A DNA stretch of 64,000 bases from NCBI GenBank assembly GCA_900155495.1, contig FTLJ01000131.1:16424-80423 (forward strand). The letters run 5' to 3'. Source of the stretch: Porogramme epimiltina. Its lineage: Eukaryota; Basidiomycota; Agaricomycetes; Polyporales; Polyporaceae. A program made the translations under genes and the position numbers. The notes beneath the pieces are model-generated. The model made no database searches. It was not told the origin of the DNA and saw only the letters and a program-made list of their open reading frames with translations. Numbering within the stretch: position 1 is the first letter of the stretch; every line of letters starts with the position of its first letter. Of the stretch, positions 1-11,719 are shown in pieces.

Positions 1-658
1 TTTGGAGCTGCTCAGTGCAAATGCTCGCATAGCAGAGAACGCTAGATACAAGGTTAGAGTAAGTAACATATAACACTAGTAGCCCGTACCTGCCCACGGT
101 ATAAACTCGACGTATTCTACAACAGCACTTGACCACTGTAACCCATCACAACTAGGATAGAATTTTATCACTACACAGAGCGGGGTCTCCGCCGAAAAAT
201 TTATCACTCACATCTAGAAAAGAGAATGTACTTGAGGGTTATCCGAAGACTGCATCATCTACATCAGGACTCACAGATTCTTTTACATTGGTGTCGAATA
301 ACTGGAGCACGGCGAGCACAGCAGTTGCGAGCATGATATACCTGTTTGCTAAGAAGAGGATAGTGGACATTGATACACGCCTCCGCCAGAAAAGTCCAAT
401 TTCGCGATCTAGAGTGATGGCATGCTCAAAAAACAGGAGTGCTGTTGAGGCCCAGGTATATAATTTCAATCAAGAAAAATTAGGATGTATACCACACTCA
501 CCGGCTGCTGCAAGGCCTATGTATTTGGTAGAAAGCCTATAGCAAATGCATCCATAGGTTAGGGACTAGAGTTAAGGATGGCGAGGCTCTACTGACCCGA
601 GGTTGAACAAGTCAACGATGGTAGTGTTGTCAAAAGCTGCTGCGGGGTCGCTGTACAT
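1..658 (-). CDS. DUF6533 membrane protein, copy A (cut by window edge)
   Basis: This is the N-terminal half of a multi-span membrane protein of the basidiomycete DUF6533 family, whose function is unknown. The chosen start at 656-658 reads MYSDPAAAFDNTTIVDLFNL and ends at a GT donor. A short second exon reads TKYIGLAAA. The main exon (about 469 down to 240) carries the first hydrophobic segment (ALLFFEHAITLDREIGLFW), the family loop and then LFLANRYIMLATAVLAVLQL. A further exon ends in FIPWA, and the exon at the edge reads AFSAMRAFALSSSK. The rest lies outside the window to the left. The start resembles copy B (MSTDPAVVIDNTTI), so the two are close relatives. The family call is firm; function is unknown. 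Confidence 0.85.
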
Positions 659-959
659 CCTCGGTGACTAGGAGAAGGGGAAAGGATAATGTTCAGGCAG
701 GTAGCGCTGAAGAAATAGGGTGGCACCCATTAATATACCCAACAACTGGCGGTTACGGCCACATACTTACGTCACGGTGCTGTGAATTATATCTCCACAC
801 CGCAGAGAAGTGCCCCCACGGGGTGACCGCAGCAGCCGGTGTTACATAGCCCGATGCACAGATATGTAAGGGTAAAGCCTACGTAGTACAGAAAGGAGCA
901 GTTGAGGGCATAGATAGGGGAGTTAACGTTTCGATGCATTGTGTATACTGTGGTCAGAA

Positions 960-1560
960 AGGGGCACACGAAACAAGCGCAGACGGACGCAACCACAGAT
1001 GCAGACAGACGCAGCAACAGGAGCAGACAGATGCGGACAGATACGGACATACGTAGATGCGAATAGTTGCTGCACATGCATACGTACATGTGACGCGGGC
1101 TGAAGCAACCACAGACGCGATACCAGAAATGCAACACGTGCACGTGGGTGCGTTCGTTTGGGCCTACCTGTAACCAAGGATATACTTTGTCTTTACTTAG
1201 GTGTTTGTCACGGGGAGAGACCGAGTGAGAGACCGCTGAATAAGTGGAGCAAGAAGCAAGGAACTTGGCGTGGAAGTATACGCCATTGGTCCAAACCGCT
1301 GGCACCTTCAAATGGATGCATGTGGTAGCAATGCCATTGAAGGTCGAACCCAACCAAGCAGTGACAGGTCAGATGCAAATAGGTGCAACTCAACGACATC
1401 CAGCTTGAGATGCGAGTCATCCAACAGCTGCACGCAGCACGCAGATGCAGACGCAGACAGACACGGGGTGGTGCAGAATAGCCGAATGCAGATGCTGAAC
1501 AGACGCAGCGCAGCGAAGGACAGACACGAGGCTGCGCGGAACAGACTCGGGATGGCGCAG
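960..1560. repeat. Degenerate CAGACA/CAGATG repeat region
   Basis: Two sub-blocks, about 965-1070 and 1435-1560, are rich in imperfect copies of the hexamers GCAGAC, ACAGAC and GCAGATG. They look like a decayed short tandem repeat rather than coding sequence, although the low stop frequency this produces generates long spurious open frames on both strands. Confidence 0.6.
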
Positions 1561-1761
1561 AGACCACCCATGAAATAGCCACCAACTCTGAAGCACACTA
1601 GATGCAGGTCAGTGTAGTCTGGATAGGACTTCTGTAGCTATGATCACATGAGGTACTATATGAACACAGTTTCTACTACGTATAGGTGAGCTACTTCATA
1701 GCCCTTGAGACGTTCCAAGATCAGCGAATAACCCAGTCAGTACTCGCACCCAGCGTTGTCA

Positions 1762-1839
1762 TTGACGAGGTCATTGACAAGTCGGTCAATAAGCCAATGA
1801 CCCCGTCAATGCGTCAAAGTCAATACATTGACCGGTCAA
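1762..1839. repeat. Cluster of eight TTGAC/GTCAA pentamers
   Basis: TTGAC occurs at 1762, 1774 and 1828, and its complement GTCAA at 1785, 1805, 1813, 1819 and 1835, all within 78 bp. Several copies share the longer core TCATTGAC/GTCAATG, so the block is an array of direct and inverted short repeats. It could be a transcription-factor site cluster or a decayed palindromic repeat. Confidence 0.75.
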
Positions 1840-2299
1840 AGGTGGAGACCGAGATCACCGGAGATGAGTCATCTGGTACAAGTCATAACGGCGGCGGCAG
1901 TTTTCAGTCCTATTACTTGCCTCGTGACACACCACTTTGGTGAGTATATCCATAGTCTGCGAAGAGCCATACATGCAAATGTAGCCGAGTGGAGACGTTC
2001 GGATCAAAAATCAAGTGTAGGATAGGTCTGAGGAGGTTTGATAGCCCCCGCAAATCCTGAGGCTGTTGCCAGCAGCGATAGTCGTGACCTCGAGCCCAAG
2101 ACACTGTGACCACTGGCTGCAGAACCCTATAGAAGAGAAGAACGATATAGCAGCAGGCATACTATTCATAAACCGCCACAGAATATGCGTCAGAGGTTAT
2201 CGAAACACGAAGACGGACCCAGGACAACTTCAAGAAATATTGAATACGAGAGCAACTAATAGGGAAGGGCTCTATGTAAATGAACAGCATGGCCACGTC

Positions 2300-4085
2300 T
2301 CACACTGCATTAGGTACGAGCAGCCTGGGCCGTTCTACAGCGTGCGGTCGTCCTTCATCATACTCAACCCCTTCGGTTCCCGAGCTCACATCAATAACTT
2401 CCTGCCCCAAGCCTGTCGTTGTCCCAACACTACTTGTGGTGCCATCGGCAAATGCCAAACTCGGCTGAAAATTGTCCGAGCTCGAGTATGTGGGGACAGT
2501 GTGAGAGTTATTCGCGACGACTTTAACAGAATGGCTGTTCGCTTCCTGGAGGTCGATGAGGAAGCGAGAGACAAGGATGGCGGTAAGACTTGACACGGTG
2601 CTCGATAAGCGCGACGTCATGAGAGTGAGGGGATAGGACACGTACGGTACAGTGAACAAAGTGATGTTGCTGAAACCAGTTGCTTCCCCGAATGTCTGTA
2701 TAGGGGGCGTTTGTATGCAGTGATCAGGAGGACAGGTTGATGGCAAGATAACTCACAGATGACACTGAAAATGTCAAATGTAGGATATTCAATATAAGAA
2801 GCAGCCTAAAAGAGGGGATAGTTTCGGCTCGTTGCTTTCGCATACAATCAATGTTACCCCAGGTGGAGACGTACACGAAGTAGATTGTTCCTTTTATGAG
2901 TTAGAATCATTACTAGTTCATGATATGTGACAAAAACACTCACCGTCGCGCAAAAATACCTTTGTGAGACTTAGGTTGCGGCCCAACAATATTGTCCTCC
3001 TGCTCATGGCGGGGTAAAACAGCTTCCGCCAGGTAAGGGCGATCATGATAACGTCGGCGACAATGAGAGATCCGCGTGCAGCTATGGTCACTGGAGTCAC
3101 CGTGAGCGATTGTCAACCTCCGTGCTACATAAGAGAAATGAATGTACACACAACTAAATACGTAGATCAGTAGCATCACTTATATTAAACCCAAGAGGAA
3201 AAGCTCACCCAACGTTTATTAGCACGGATGGAACGTTCTCAAATCCTACGCAGCCAAACACAGGGTCATTGTATCCCCCGTAGTCGAATCCAAGTTGAGC
3301 CTAATCAGGTGTGAATTAGGCGTTTCTTACACACAAACCCGCTTGTCCAAAGACGAGAGAGCGCACCATGTTTGCGCCGAAAGGACCTAGAGAAAGGATT
3401 AAAATCAAAAGAGCAAGTGTCTTGGAGTTGCTCAAAGCAAGGGCGCGCATGGCAGAGAATGCTAGACAACCCGCTGAGAACGATGTAGCAAACAACACTG
3501 GGATTTGAATACTTACCTGCTGGTGGTACGAACGTGGAGAAATCCACAATGCTCGCCGCCCATTGTTCCTGATTGCACCTTAAAAATATCCTTTCATACC
3601 CTACTTAGCCCTGAGGAATTGGGAGGAGTAGCTTACACCTATAGAGAGTCGGAAAATGAGCTTTGTATACATGAAATCGGTGGGGGGGCAGCTTTTGATT
3701 GGTCGAAACTTACACGATTGGTTACGGCAGGGTTGATAATAGTTAATAGACCGAGTGCGGAGTCTATTAGAATAAGATAGCGGTTTGACAAGAATAGAGC
3801 GGCCGCTCCAGAGAATTTTCGGCTCCAAAAGAGCTCAACTTCGGAGCCAACAGTGATTAAGTGCTCGAAAAATATTAGCACTTTGAATGCTTCTTAGTAG
3901 TGAGCTCGTCAATACAGCAGTGGTGAATCACCTGATGTTGCAACTCCTAGGTAGCCCTGGACAAGACTGTAGAGAGGTGATGTAAGATTAGATATGACGA
4001 CATGAGTCTACTGTATCACTTACGCCAAGTCAAAAAATCCTATAATCGTCGTATTATCTATGACAACGGCGGGATCAGTAGACAT
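2300..4085 (-). CDS. DUF6533 membrane protein, copy B
   Basis: Complete multi-exon member of the DUF6533 integral membrane family (unknown function). The start at 4083-4085 gives MSTDPAVVIDNTTIIGFFDL, followed by a small exon (YLGVATS) and the main exon with VLIFFEHLITVGSEVELFW and LFLSNRYLILI. Downstream exons encode AFSAMRALALSNSKTLALLI, the RGSLIVADVIMIALTWRKLF helix (about 3000-3090) and, at 2875-2890, a 16-nt micro-exon for GTIYFV. The final exon carries SRFLIDLQEAN and a polar tail ending at 2300. Six or seven hydrophobic segments are visible, suggesting a seven-helix topology. Intron positions in the middle are approximate. Confidence 0.85.
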
Positions 4086-6053
4086 TTTGGAGAGCGGAAG
4101 ACAGTAAAGTACGCCGCACGGAGCTCACGTTATGATGACAGCTTATATACACCCCTCCTGAAGTCTGCCTCTCCGTGGCCTGGACTGATCGAATACCGCA
4201 TAGATATCAAATAGCGTCGATAAAGCGTCCACCTGTGGGGCCTGTGACTCCGTATCCATGTAAAGTGCCGAATAATACCTCGCGTCACGCCATCACCATA
4301 AACTATAGAAGGCAATTTGGCATCGAGGCTCGAGAGACGCGGGGTGCTGTGACTGTAAAGTTCGTTTAGACGACACCGAAGGACGCTAAGAGGCTGTGGG
4401 CAGACAGGCTGTGAACGAGGCCGAGAATTCGAGCGCAAGGGTGAAAGATTTCAAGAGAGCTAAGAATAGAAAGTCCGATAACGTAGAGAGACTCACCAGG
4501 GTGGAGGTCGGGGATTGGTTGAAGGGACACAGTGCGGGGTTTCAAAAGTGAAGGATATGGGGGAGACGTTCCTAGGGCTCAGTCCTCTAAAACGATCTCA
4601 AATGAGGCTGTGGAATTTACCAGTTATGCCGCCGGCTGTTACAGTGCCTTCATAGTAGGCACCAGCACCTCTTTGTCTTCACAAGATCCATCGATTCCCC
4701 TTAAAATGGGTAGAATAGTCGATGAGCAGTATCGGAGGGCGAGCACGGTGAAGAAGACCAACCTAAAGCCCAGTCCTTCGCGTAAGGTTAGAACTCCGAG
4801 CTGGACGCCGAGAGTGCAGCACGATAGCGGAACGATGATCATTTGTTATTTGAGCGTTTACGCCGCCACTCGCTACTTCCTCAGACCCCTGTGCTCAAGG
4901 TACCTCAAAACATCCTTCTCGAGTGCCAAAATCCCCGCGGTGCTTTCACCTACTGTGCTGTCGCTTTGTGCTATCAACAACTGCCCCCTTACTCCTAAAC
5001 GAATTGCAACCACGAACCTCGCCCGAGAGCACCACCGCCTCCAAACAGCGTTCATGACGGCGGAAGAGCAGCCGCAGCAACTTGAATCGCCACCGCACCT
5101 AGACTCCGCCTCGATGACCTCCATCATGTCGTCCATACATAATCTTTGATCTCCCCGCTCAATAGTTCGGCTTATGCCATTGCACCCTCCCAATTGGGCT
5201 AGTGAGCTGGTTAATTCCATAGCAGTGGCATACGAATAGTAGACGCTACCCTCAACAGCCTCACAGGCACCACCATCGCCTCGGGCCGTCATCATTGCAG
5301 GATAAGAACCTGTCGGAGACGGTCTTAAGCAGGTTGATCGGCCCAAAAGCGATACTGCTGTACGCCACTGAGGCTGTGGGTTGGATCACCAAAGTAGTTG
5401 AAAAGGCGTATCGCTGGAACTTGAATCCTTGAGACTTGAGACTAGGCCCCGAAGCTGGGAAGAATCGCCATACGATGATAAGCATCACAAATTTTCTTCG
5501 GCAATATTGAATACCTGACGGCAAGCGTTACTGCTATTACCGAACATAGAAGCGCGCTACCCCGATCCGCAGGGTGCACAGTGACAGCGCTATTTGCAAT
5601 GTGTTTGGGGATAGGAGCGGCCTATAGTATGTGGCGTACCCATAGCTGACTTGCACCATGTAATGTTCACTTTCTTGTTCCAATAAATACAGATTTTCGT
5701 TGTTGCAAAACGTTAATTCTTATGACGCATACAGAATCTGGGACCGAAGGTTCACATCCACCCACAAAGGTATCGCGCAACGACACAGTGGGCTCAGAAA
5801 CAATAGCACACTTGATTGGTGCTCACCTTTGCGGTCCCGGCAGTCTCGATGAGGCGTATTGCCACCCCTACGTTCTATATTGTGTCACTTGCGCGTCAAC
5901 GGCAGTGTTCAGTCTGTTTGGTGACCGCAACAGAGGACTGCGGGAGAGCGACGCAAGGAGTCATAGAATTACAACGTGGGAACAGACCTCTATATATGCT
6001 CAGACATAGTAACGCAATTGGTAAGAAAGACATGCTAGAACTGCATCCACCAC
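4086..6053. other. Spacer, possible decayed membrane-protein fragment
   Basis: Nearly 2 kb between DUF6533 copy B and SDO1 with no firm gene. On the minus strand, 4639-4842 encodes a hydrophobic stretch (IIVPLSCCTLGVQLGVLTL) followed by FFTVLALRYCSS, which could be a membrane-helix remnant. Nothing joins it to a full gene and no family motif is present. Open frames of 150-200 codons at 4532-5149 (+) and 4873-5346 (-) overlap each other and look accidental. Confidence 0.4.
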
Positions 6054-7021
6054 TCAACTTCCCGCCGTCGCAGCGAAAGTAAGGGTCTCCAGCCGCCCTC
6101 GACCCTTGCACTCTTTCTGGAGCAACTCGTTGATGATCCGGAACTGACCTGGGTCAATGAGTAGTGTCTACAAGAAGACAGCATGAGCTCAACAACAAAG
6201 GTACTCAGGGTATGACTCACCGCCTCCCATTCCTCTCCGCCTTCGTCGTCCTTCTCCACCGTCTCTGCACTTTCAAGCACCCTCCCCTTCACCTTCTCCG
6301 CATCCCCCTTCGGCACAGACACCTTAATCCGCATACGCGCCCGCTGAATTGGGAGCTTCGAGTCTGTCTGGAGTAGTTTGATGCATTCCGAAACTTGAGA
6401 TTTCGCGTTCTTGCCCGGCTTCACGCTGAATCCGGCCTCGGTCATGGCCTTGTCGATGACACCAACCGGGTATGGGCGCTGCGTCGCGGGGTCGACGCAC
6501 TTCTCGGCGACGAGAGTGGCGATCTCGCGTCGGACAGAGGAGAGATCGTGTTCACGCTCTTTCTCGCCGACCTGGAGCTCGCCCTTCTTCAAGATCTGAC
6601 ACCGGAGGATGTATTGAGAGAAAGGAAGAAACAGAGCCGGTTGAAAAGCTCACCTCCTTGACGATAGTGTTGGTGTCCGTGGTGCCGAAGGACTTCTGGA
6701 GGTCACCGTGCTTGGCTAGCTCGCCTTTGGAGACATTCACGAAGACGTTGGCGATTTGGAGGACGTCATCGATGTCGGTTTCTACGCCGCTCCTCCACTC
6801 CTGTACCTTGTTCTTGTAGCAGGCAATCTACCCGCATGTCAGCGCTACCATGAACGGGAGAGGCGGGAACCCCCGCAGTACCTCAAAGCGTTTGCCGCCC
6901 TTCTTCAGGCGGACGATAGAGACATTTGTAAGCCTAAAGTCGGATAAGTCAAGTTGACTGCGAGGGGAGAGAGGGGGGGTGTATCACACTTGATCTGGTT
7001 CGACGGTTGCTGGATAACCAT
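6054..7021 (-). CDS. SDO1: Ribosome maturation protein Sdo1/SBDS
   Basis: Orthologue of yeast Sdo1 and human SBDS, which works with the GTPase Efl1 to release eIF6/Tif6 from the pre-60S subunit in the cytoplasm. Five exons were spliced by eye: 7021-6990, 6933-6882, 6827-6654, 6595-6221 and 6167-6054, giving 248 residues, the usual family length. The protein begins [20 protein letters not shown]. The N-terminal SBDS (FYSH) domain includes [20 protein letters not shown]; the central helical domain has [14 protein letters not shown] and [12 protein letters not shown]; the C-terminal domain ends [18 protein letters not shown]. All junctions keep frame. It is divergent to the RVS167 homologue with 347 bp between the start codons. 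Confidence 0.97.
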
Positions 7022-7368
7022 GGCTCAGGGTTAACAGAGAGGCGAGAGGATGTGTGCGGGAAGATGAAGATCAAGCTCGAGCGAGATCTGTGCGGGGAAT
7101 ATACACTCGGCTGGCGGGACTCGGGACCGGCGGAGCCGCCAAGGGCGACTCAGAGCCCATGACACAATCCTCCTGCCGTATATGGCAACCCTGCAGTGGC
7201 TGCGATCTCAGACCGAGGCCGAGTATCTCAGCGCCGTGCCCTTTTCACTCCCGTACTGCCCCATCGCCCTCCGCCTCGCCTTCTTGTGCTGCGCGTGCCA
7301 CCCAAGCTGACCTTGCTTCCGTAACCCACCACATACTCGCCGTCCGCAAGAGCGCCCCGTAAACCAAG
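7022..7368. promoter_or_regulatory. Shared divergent promoter region, SDO1/RVS167
   Basis: The 347 bp between the two start codons must hold the promoters and leaders of both genes. No TATA box or clear CCAAT box is visible, in keeping with housekeeping promoters. Confidence 0.5.
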
Positions 7369-9081
7369 ATGAAGGGCATTGGGAAGGCGTTCTCGCGGTG
7401 CGTCGTCCCCCGCCGCTCTTCTTCTTGCGCTGGACCGATGGAGAGCATCCTAGGACGCCGCACATGCTGACGTCCAAGATTGGCATGTCAAAGAGTGCGC
7501 TTCCCCACCCCATCCGTCCTTTGCGTCGTTTGGCGTGTTAACATAATGTTTGATTGCTCCAGAGTCCTCCGACCCCGAATTTGACGACTATGCTCGCCGT
7601 TTCGAGTCCATTGAGAAGGCAACAGAGAAGCTCCTTAAGGACAGCAAAGCATACACGGACTCTGTCACCAATTTGTTCACAAATGCCGTCGATTTCGGCA
7701 CACACTTCGCCACTGTCTTCCACCCACTCGGCAGCGAGTACGGCCTGGAGTCCAGGCACCCAGACGCGGAACACACTATCGCCAACGTGGACGGCTACTC
7801 AGCGGCACTGGAAGATCTCAAGTCATCCGTAGTGCCGGAGTTGGAGTTGATCGAGAGTAGGATCGTCGGGCCTATCAAGGAGTTCCAAGGAATCTTGAAG
7901 GCCATCCGGAAGAGCATCACCAAACGGGAACACAAGGTGCGTCCCCTTCCTCTTTACCATGTGTGCTGCGCAGCTTACAACGTGGCAAGCTCGTGGACTT
8001 CGATCGCCACAACAATTCTCTCACCAAACTTCGAGACAAGAAAGAGAAAACACTCAATGATGAGAAGAACTTGTTCAAGGTGCGTTGCGCCTTTGTGCTC
8101 CCCATCGAGTTATCTTAACCCTCTGTGACTTCCGCATCCGTGTCACGGACGATCCTAGCTCGAACAAGACTTTGAGATCGCGTCCACCGAGTACGACTAC
8201 ATCAACACCGCCATGAAGAATGAGCTTCCCCGATTCCTTGTCCAAGCTACACAATTCATCGATCCCCTCTTCCACTCTTTCTACTACATGCAGTACGCCT
8301 GTTGTCCCTCTATTATTGCGCTCCCCCGTATGATAACACCCGGCCCGCTCGCGTAGACTCAACATCTTCTACCTCCTCCTCGAGAAGCTGAACGGCTTCG
8401 CAGAGGGCAAGTTCGAGGTGTCCATCCCCGCCGCCCAGATCGCGAGCGACTACGAGGCGCGTCGCACGGACGCGCTCGAGCGTGTCGAGGCCCTCAACAT
8501 CACTAAGCGCATCCTCTCCACATGTACGCCCACTCCCTCCCGCGCCGAAACCCATAGCGCCCGCTAACTCCCTCCCCTCATCACAGCACGAATGGTCCAA
8601 GCGAACCGCGCAGCAGGCGGTGGAACCCCGGGCGGCCTCGGCGTCGGGCGCACGGCCTCAACGACCTCCTCGCTCGCAAGCCGCTCGCCCTCCGGCTCCT
8701 CCTTCAAGAAGTCCCTCCCCTCGCCCACACCCGCCGCCGCGCCCCCGCCATACTCGCCCGCCGCGCCCGGCTCGGGCTACGGCGCGGCCGCCGCGGCGAA
8801 GAAGGCCCCGCCTCCGCCCCCGCCGCTCAAGCCGAAGCCGAAGCCCGCGGCGCAGTACGTCGTCGCGCTCTACGACTTTGCCGCGCAGGCGGACGGCGAC
8901 CTCGACTTCCGCGCGGGGGACCGGATCGAGGTCGTCGAGCGCACGGAGAGCACGGAGGACTGGTGGAAGGGCAGGCTGAACGGGCGGGAGGGCGTCTTCC
9001 CTGGTGAGTCGCATCTCAGGTCAACACCAGCGCAATGGGCTCATGAGGTTGTGCGCAGGGAACTACGTTCAGGACACTTGA
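7369..9081 (+). CDS. RVS167: BAR and SH3 domain protein, Rvs167/amphiphysin type
   Basis: Membrane-curving adaptor related to yeast Rvs167, fission-yeast Hob1 and amphiphysin, acting in endocytic vesicle scission with actin. Exon 1 (7369-7397) and exon 2 (7454-7494) give [20 protein letters not shown], and exon 3 from 7563 continues [20 protein letters not shown]. The BAR helices span about residues 15-240, for example [16 protein letters not shown] and [21 protein letters not shown] proline/alanine-rich linker follows, then a C-terminal SH3 domain with ALYDF, DWWKG and GVFPGNYV. The last intron splits the FPG/NYV motif, and the stop is at 9079-9081. Roughly 430 residues, as expected for Hob1-like proteins. 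It is convergent with ALG1. Confidence 0.95.
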
Positions 9082-9388
9082 AGATGGAGCATCACACGCC
9101 AGGGAATGGGCGGGGCACAGTTCGGGATGCGTCAACAGAGAGTGGCTGCTTGCATATCACTATCGATTGGCGTGAGCAGGGACGGAAGACGGTCAAGCAC
9201 CACTATCATAGGGTTGTTTCATTATCGGAATACATCGCACGGGCGAACGCTTTCCCTTCGCTTCTGATTGTACGAGTTCCAACTCTTTGGACCGGACGCT
9301 CTACGTCCGAGACTGGACACTGGGGTCTGCATTGTACACTGTCCTACATACGTAACATATGCACGAGTGATTTTCGAATTCATACAAG
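9082..9388. other. Convergent 3' spacer, RVS167/ALG1
   Basis: The 307 bp between the two stop codons should hold both 3' UTRs. No gene or conspicuous hairpin is seen. Confidence 0.5.
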
Positions 9389-11514
9389 CTACAACGCAGC
9401 CTCGCTGGCGACGTCGTGCAGCAACAGAGGGCGCATTGTGTGGTTCCAGTTCTCCGCCCACGTTCCCCACTCCCATCCGTCCGCGCCATGCGCCGTGCCT
9501 GCGGATGTGCGCTGGTCGAACGATGCACGGAGCGCGCTAAGCGCGGGCGGGGAGGGGAAACCGCGAAGCAGACTCTACCGTGACCGCGACCGCGTGAGCG
9601 CAAGTTGGAGCAGCCAAGAGGAGTGAATAGCTTACCTCGAGCTGCGCTGCGAGTTGCTCTGCGTTGTGGAACACCAGGCCATTCACGCCATCCTTGACGA
9701 GCTCGTCCAAGCTAGCGCATGGTGACCGTCAGTGTCAGGATGGGTGGGTGGGGGGTGCAACAGCATAGTCACAAGACTCACCATGCGAAGCCGAGTGCAC
9801 ACACAGGCAGGCCGCAGCCGAACATGTCAACGACCTTCATCGGCAGGTCGAGCCCGGACGAGCTCGAATGGAGTGAGACGCCAAGATCGGCAGAGCCTAT
9901 GTCCGCGTCGATGAACAAGGTGCGTGCCGAGGAGGCGGAAAAGCACTCACCCAGAAGCAACGGATAGTCATCCGCTTCGAGCCACGCACTAACACACCGC
10001 ACGAACCGCCACGGCCCCTCCTCGCCCTCCACCCCACCCCCGTGGCCCGCCTGCAGCGCCTCAACCTGGCGGATGTACTCGTCGCGCAGCGGGCCCTTGC
10101 CCGTCACGATCGCCAACACCTTCGGCAGCGCCGCCTTCCCATCCTCGCCCTCGCACGCCCGTGCGCGTCGTTCATATGCCCTCAGCGCCTCCAATAGCAA
10201 CCCAAAGTCCTCGTCGGGCGTCCACGACGTGCTTGAGACGAGGAGCGCGGGGCGGTCAGGGCGGGGTGTGGGGACGTGCACTTCGTGGTCCGTGAACGGC
10301 CCTGCGAGGTCGAGCTCAGCGGGGTCTGGTGGTGCGGCCGGCGTGTGCGTAAAAGGCGTTGAGCGCGGGGGGTCGCTTGGAGGAAGGAAGCCCGCGAGAG
10401 AGGGGACGGAGAGGGTAGGGATGAGGCGTTGGAATAAGTCGTGAACTTCAACAGGGGAGGCACGTCGGAAGCGCGAGGGCGGACGGTCGTGCAAGACAAC
10501 TTTGTGGCCTCTGAGAAAGGTAAAGGTTAGATATATGCCACAGAGGGTGATAAGTGCAAGATGAAACCGAGAGTGGGGGCGGTAGGAAAGGAAGGAAGGG
10601 GAGAGGAAAGAGACAAAATGATGAGGTGAAGGAGGGCTGAAGGGGCTACGTACTGAAGATGCCAATCTCGAACGAGGCGGTCGCGCATGGCGTCGGTCAC
10701 GAAAAGGTGGGCGTATGCTGAGCGACCGAAGTACGACTCGAACCTGGAAGTCCCGTAAATACACTAGTGATGCCTCCTGGGAAGCTCACACTGACCATCT
10801 CGCCACTCTCACAAATACGTGGTCGTTGCCAAGCTTTAGAGCAAGGATGCTGTAGCCCAAGTTGTGCCAGTCGATTATAACCTTGCATCCCTGGATTCTT
10901 GAAAAGAGCCATACGACAGCGAGTGTTGGTATGCTAGGAGGGTTCTAGCTTTCGGAGCAGCGGGAGTCGTATTCAGTCGGACGGCATATACTCCACACCG
11001 TACAACGTACCTGCACAAGTATAAACTCGGGCGGATGCTCGATAGAAACCGCGAGCGTATAGAATATCTCCACAATTTGGCGCAGGACTTTCAGAGGGCC
11101 TCCCAGTATAAAAGGTAGTTTGCGCAGAATCGCGGGAGGCTCGGTAAGATGGAGAATGCGGACCCGAGGGAGGGAGCGTAGAGATGGTATAGGCGTCGAG
11201 CCTGCTCAAACAAAAGTTACTATACGGCTCACTCTGCCCGATGAATGCGCAGCTATCGAGCTTAAAAACGTGCTCATACCTCCGTAGCCAACAATGTATG
11301 TCTGAAACTTGTTTGTGGCGAAGCTTTCAGCATGGTACATCATGCGAGGGCTACGACCGATATCTCCGAGGACGAGGATGGCGACGGACCGCAGTGTCGG
11401 ATGTGGCCGAGGGCGGGAGTAGACAGTCCATAGCAGATACGAGAACGCAGACAGCAATAGGAGCCAGACAAGAGTGTTAGGAGATGATAAAGAGGTGGCC
11501 CATGTTTGCGACAT
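9389..11514 (-). CDS. ALG1: Chitobiosyldiphosphodolichol beta-mannosyltransferase
   Basis: ALG1 adds the first mannose, from GDP-mannose, to GlcNAc2-PP-dolichol on the cytosolic face of the ER (glycosyltransferase family 33). The first ATG is at 11512-11514 ([17 protein letters not shown]), followed by a membrane anchor ([15 protein letters not shown]) and the family motif [20 protein letters not shown]. Internal exons carry [19 protein letters not shown] and [11 protein letters not shown] large exon to 9778 has [39 protein letters not shown] and the donor-site region [20 protein letters not shown]. The last exons read [14 protein letters not shown] and [11 protein letters not shown] before the stop at 9389-9391. 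A longer frame begins at an upstream TTG, which was not used. It shares a short promoter with NFU1. Confidence 0.95.
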
Positions 11515-11719
11515 CGCGCTCGTCGTGGTGGACAACCCGTCCAAGCTGGAGCCGTCGTGGACCAGTGGACGGCGAGCGCGAGGCGTGCGAGTATGGGCGC
11601 GTCATGATTGGCTATGGGCGCCTTCCCGACATTTTCGGTGATGTCACGAGCGCCAGCCTGACTCTGAGTAAGGCCCGCGTCCCCGCCTTCCTCCGCACCG
11701 CTCTCGTCCACCGACTGCC
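11515..11719. promoter_or_regulatory. Bidirectional promoter ALG1/NFU1 with CCAAT box
   Basis: Only 205 bp separate the divergent start codons. An ATTGGC (CCAAT on the minus strand) lies at 11607-11612, about 93 bp upstream of the ALG1 ATG and about 110 bp upstream of that of NFU1, a typical placing for a HAP/NF-Y site. No TATA box is seen. Confidence 0.55.

Larger units (their letters stand above)
659..2299. other. Spacer between DUF6533 copies A and B, no supported gene
   Basis: About 1.6 kb without a convincing gene. Open frames exist on both strands but show no family motif and no plausible splicing. The stretch holds an imperfect CAGACR-type repeat region (about 960-1560) and a tight cluster of TTGAC/GTCAA pentamers (1762-1839), listed separately. 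The promoter of copy A must lie in its left part. Confidence 0.6.

Noticed and set aside
787..1353. 188-codon minus-strand open frame
   Set aside because: It runs through the CAGACR repeat, translates to Cys/Tyr/Val-rich sequence without motifs, and lacks splicing or family similarity.
4532..5149. 205-codon plus-strand open frame
   Set aside because: It overlaps a similar minus-strand frame, has no motif, and its composition looks like random translation.
11515..11544. Longer ALG1 N terminus starting at 11544
   Set aside because: The codon there is TTG; the first ATG at 11514 gives the expected short lumenal end before the membrane anchor.
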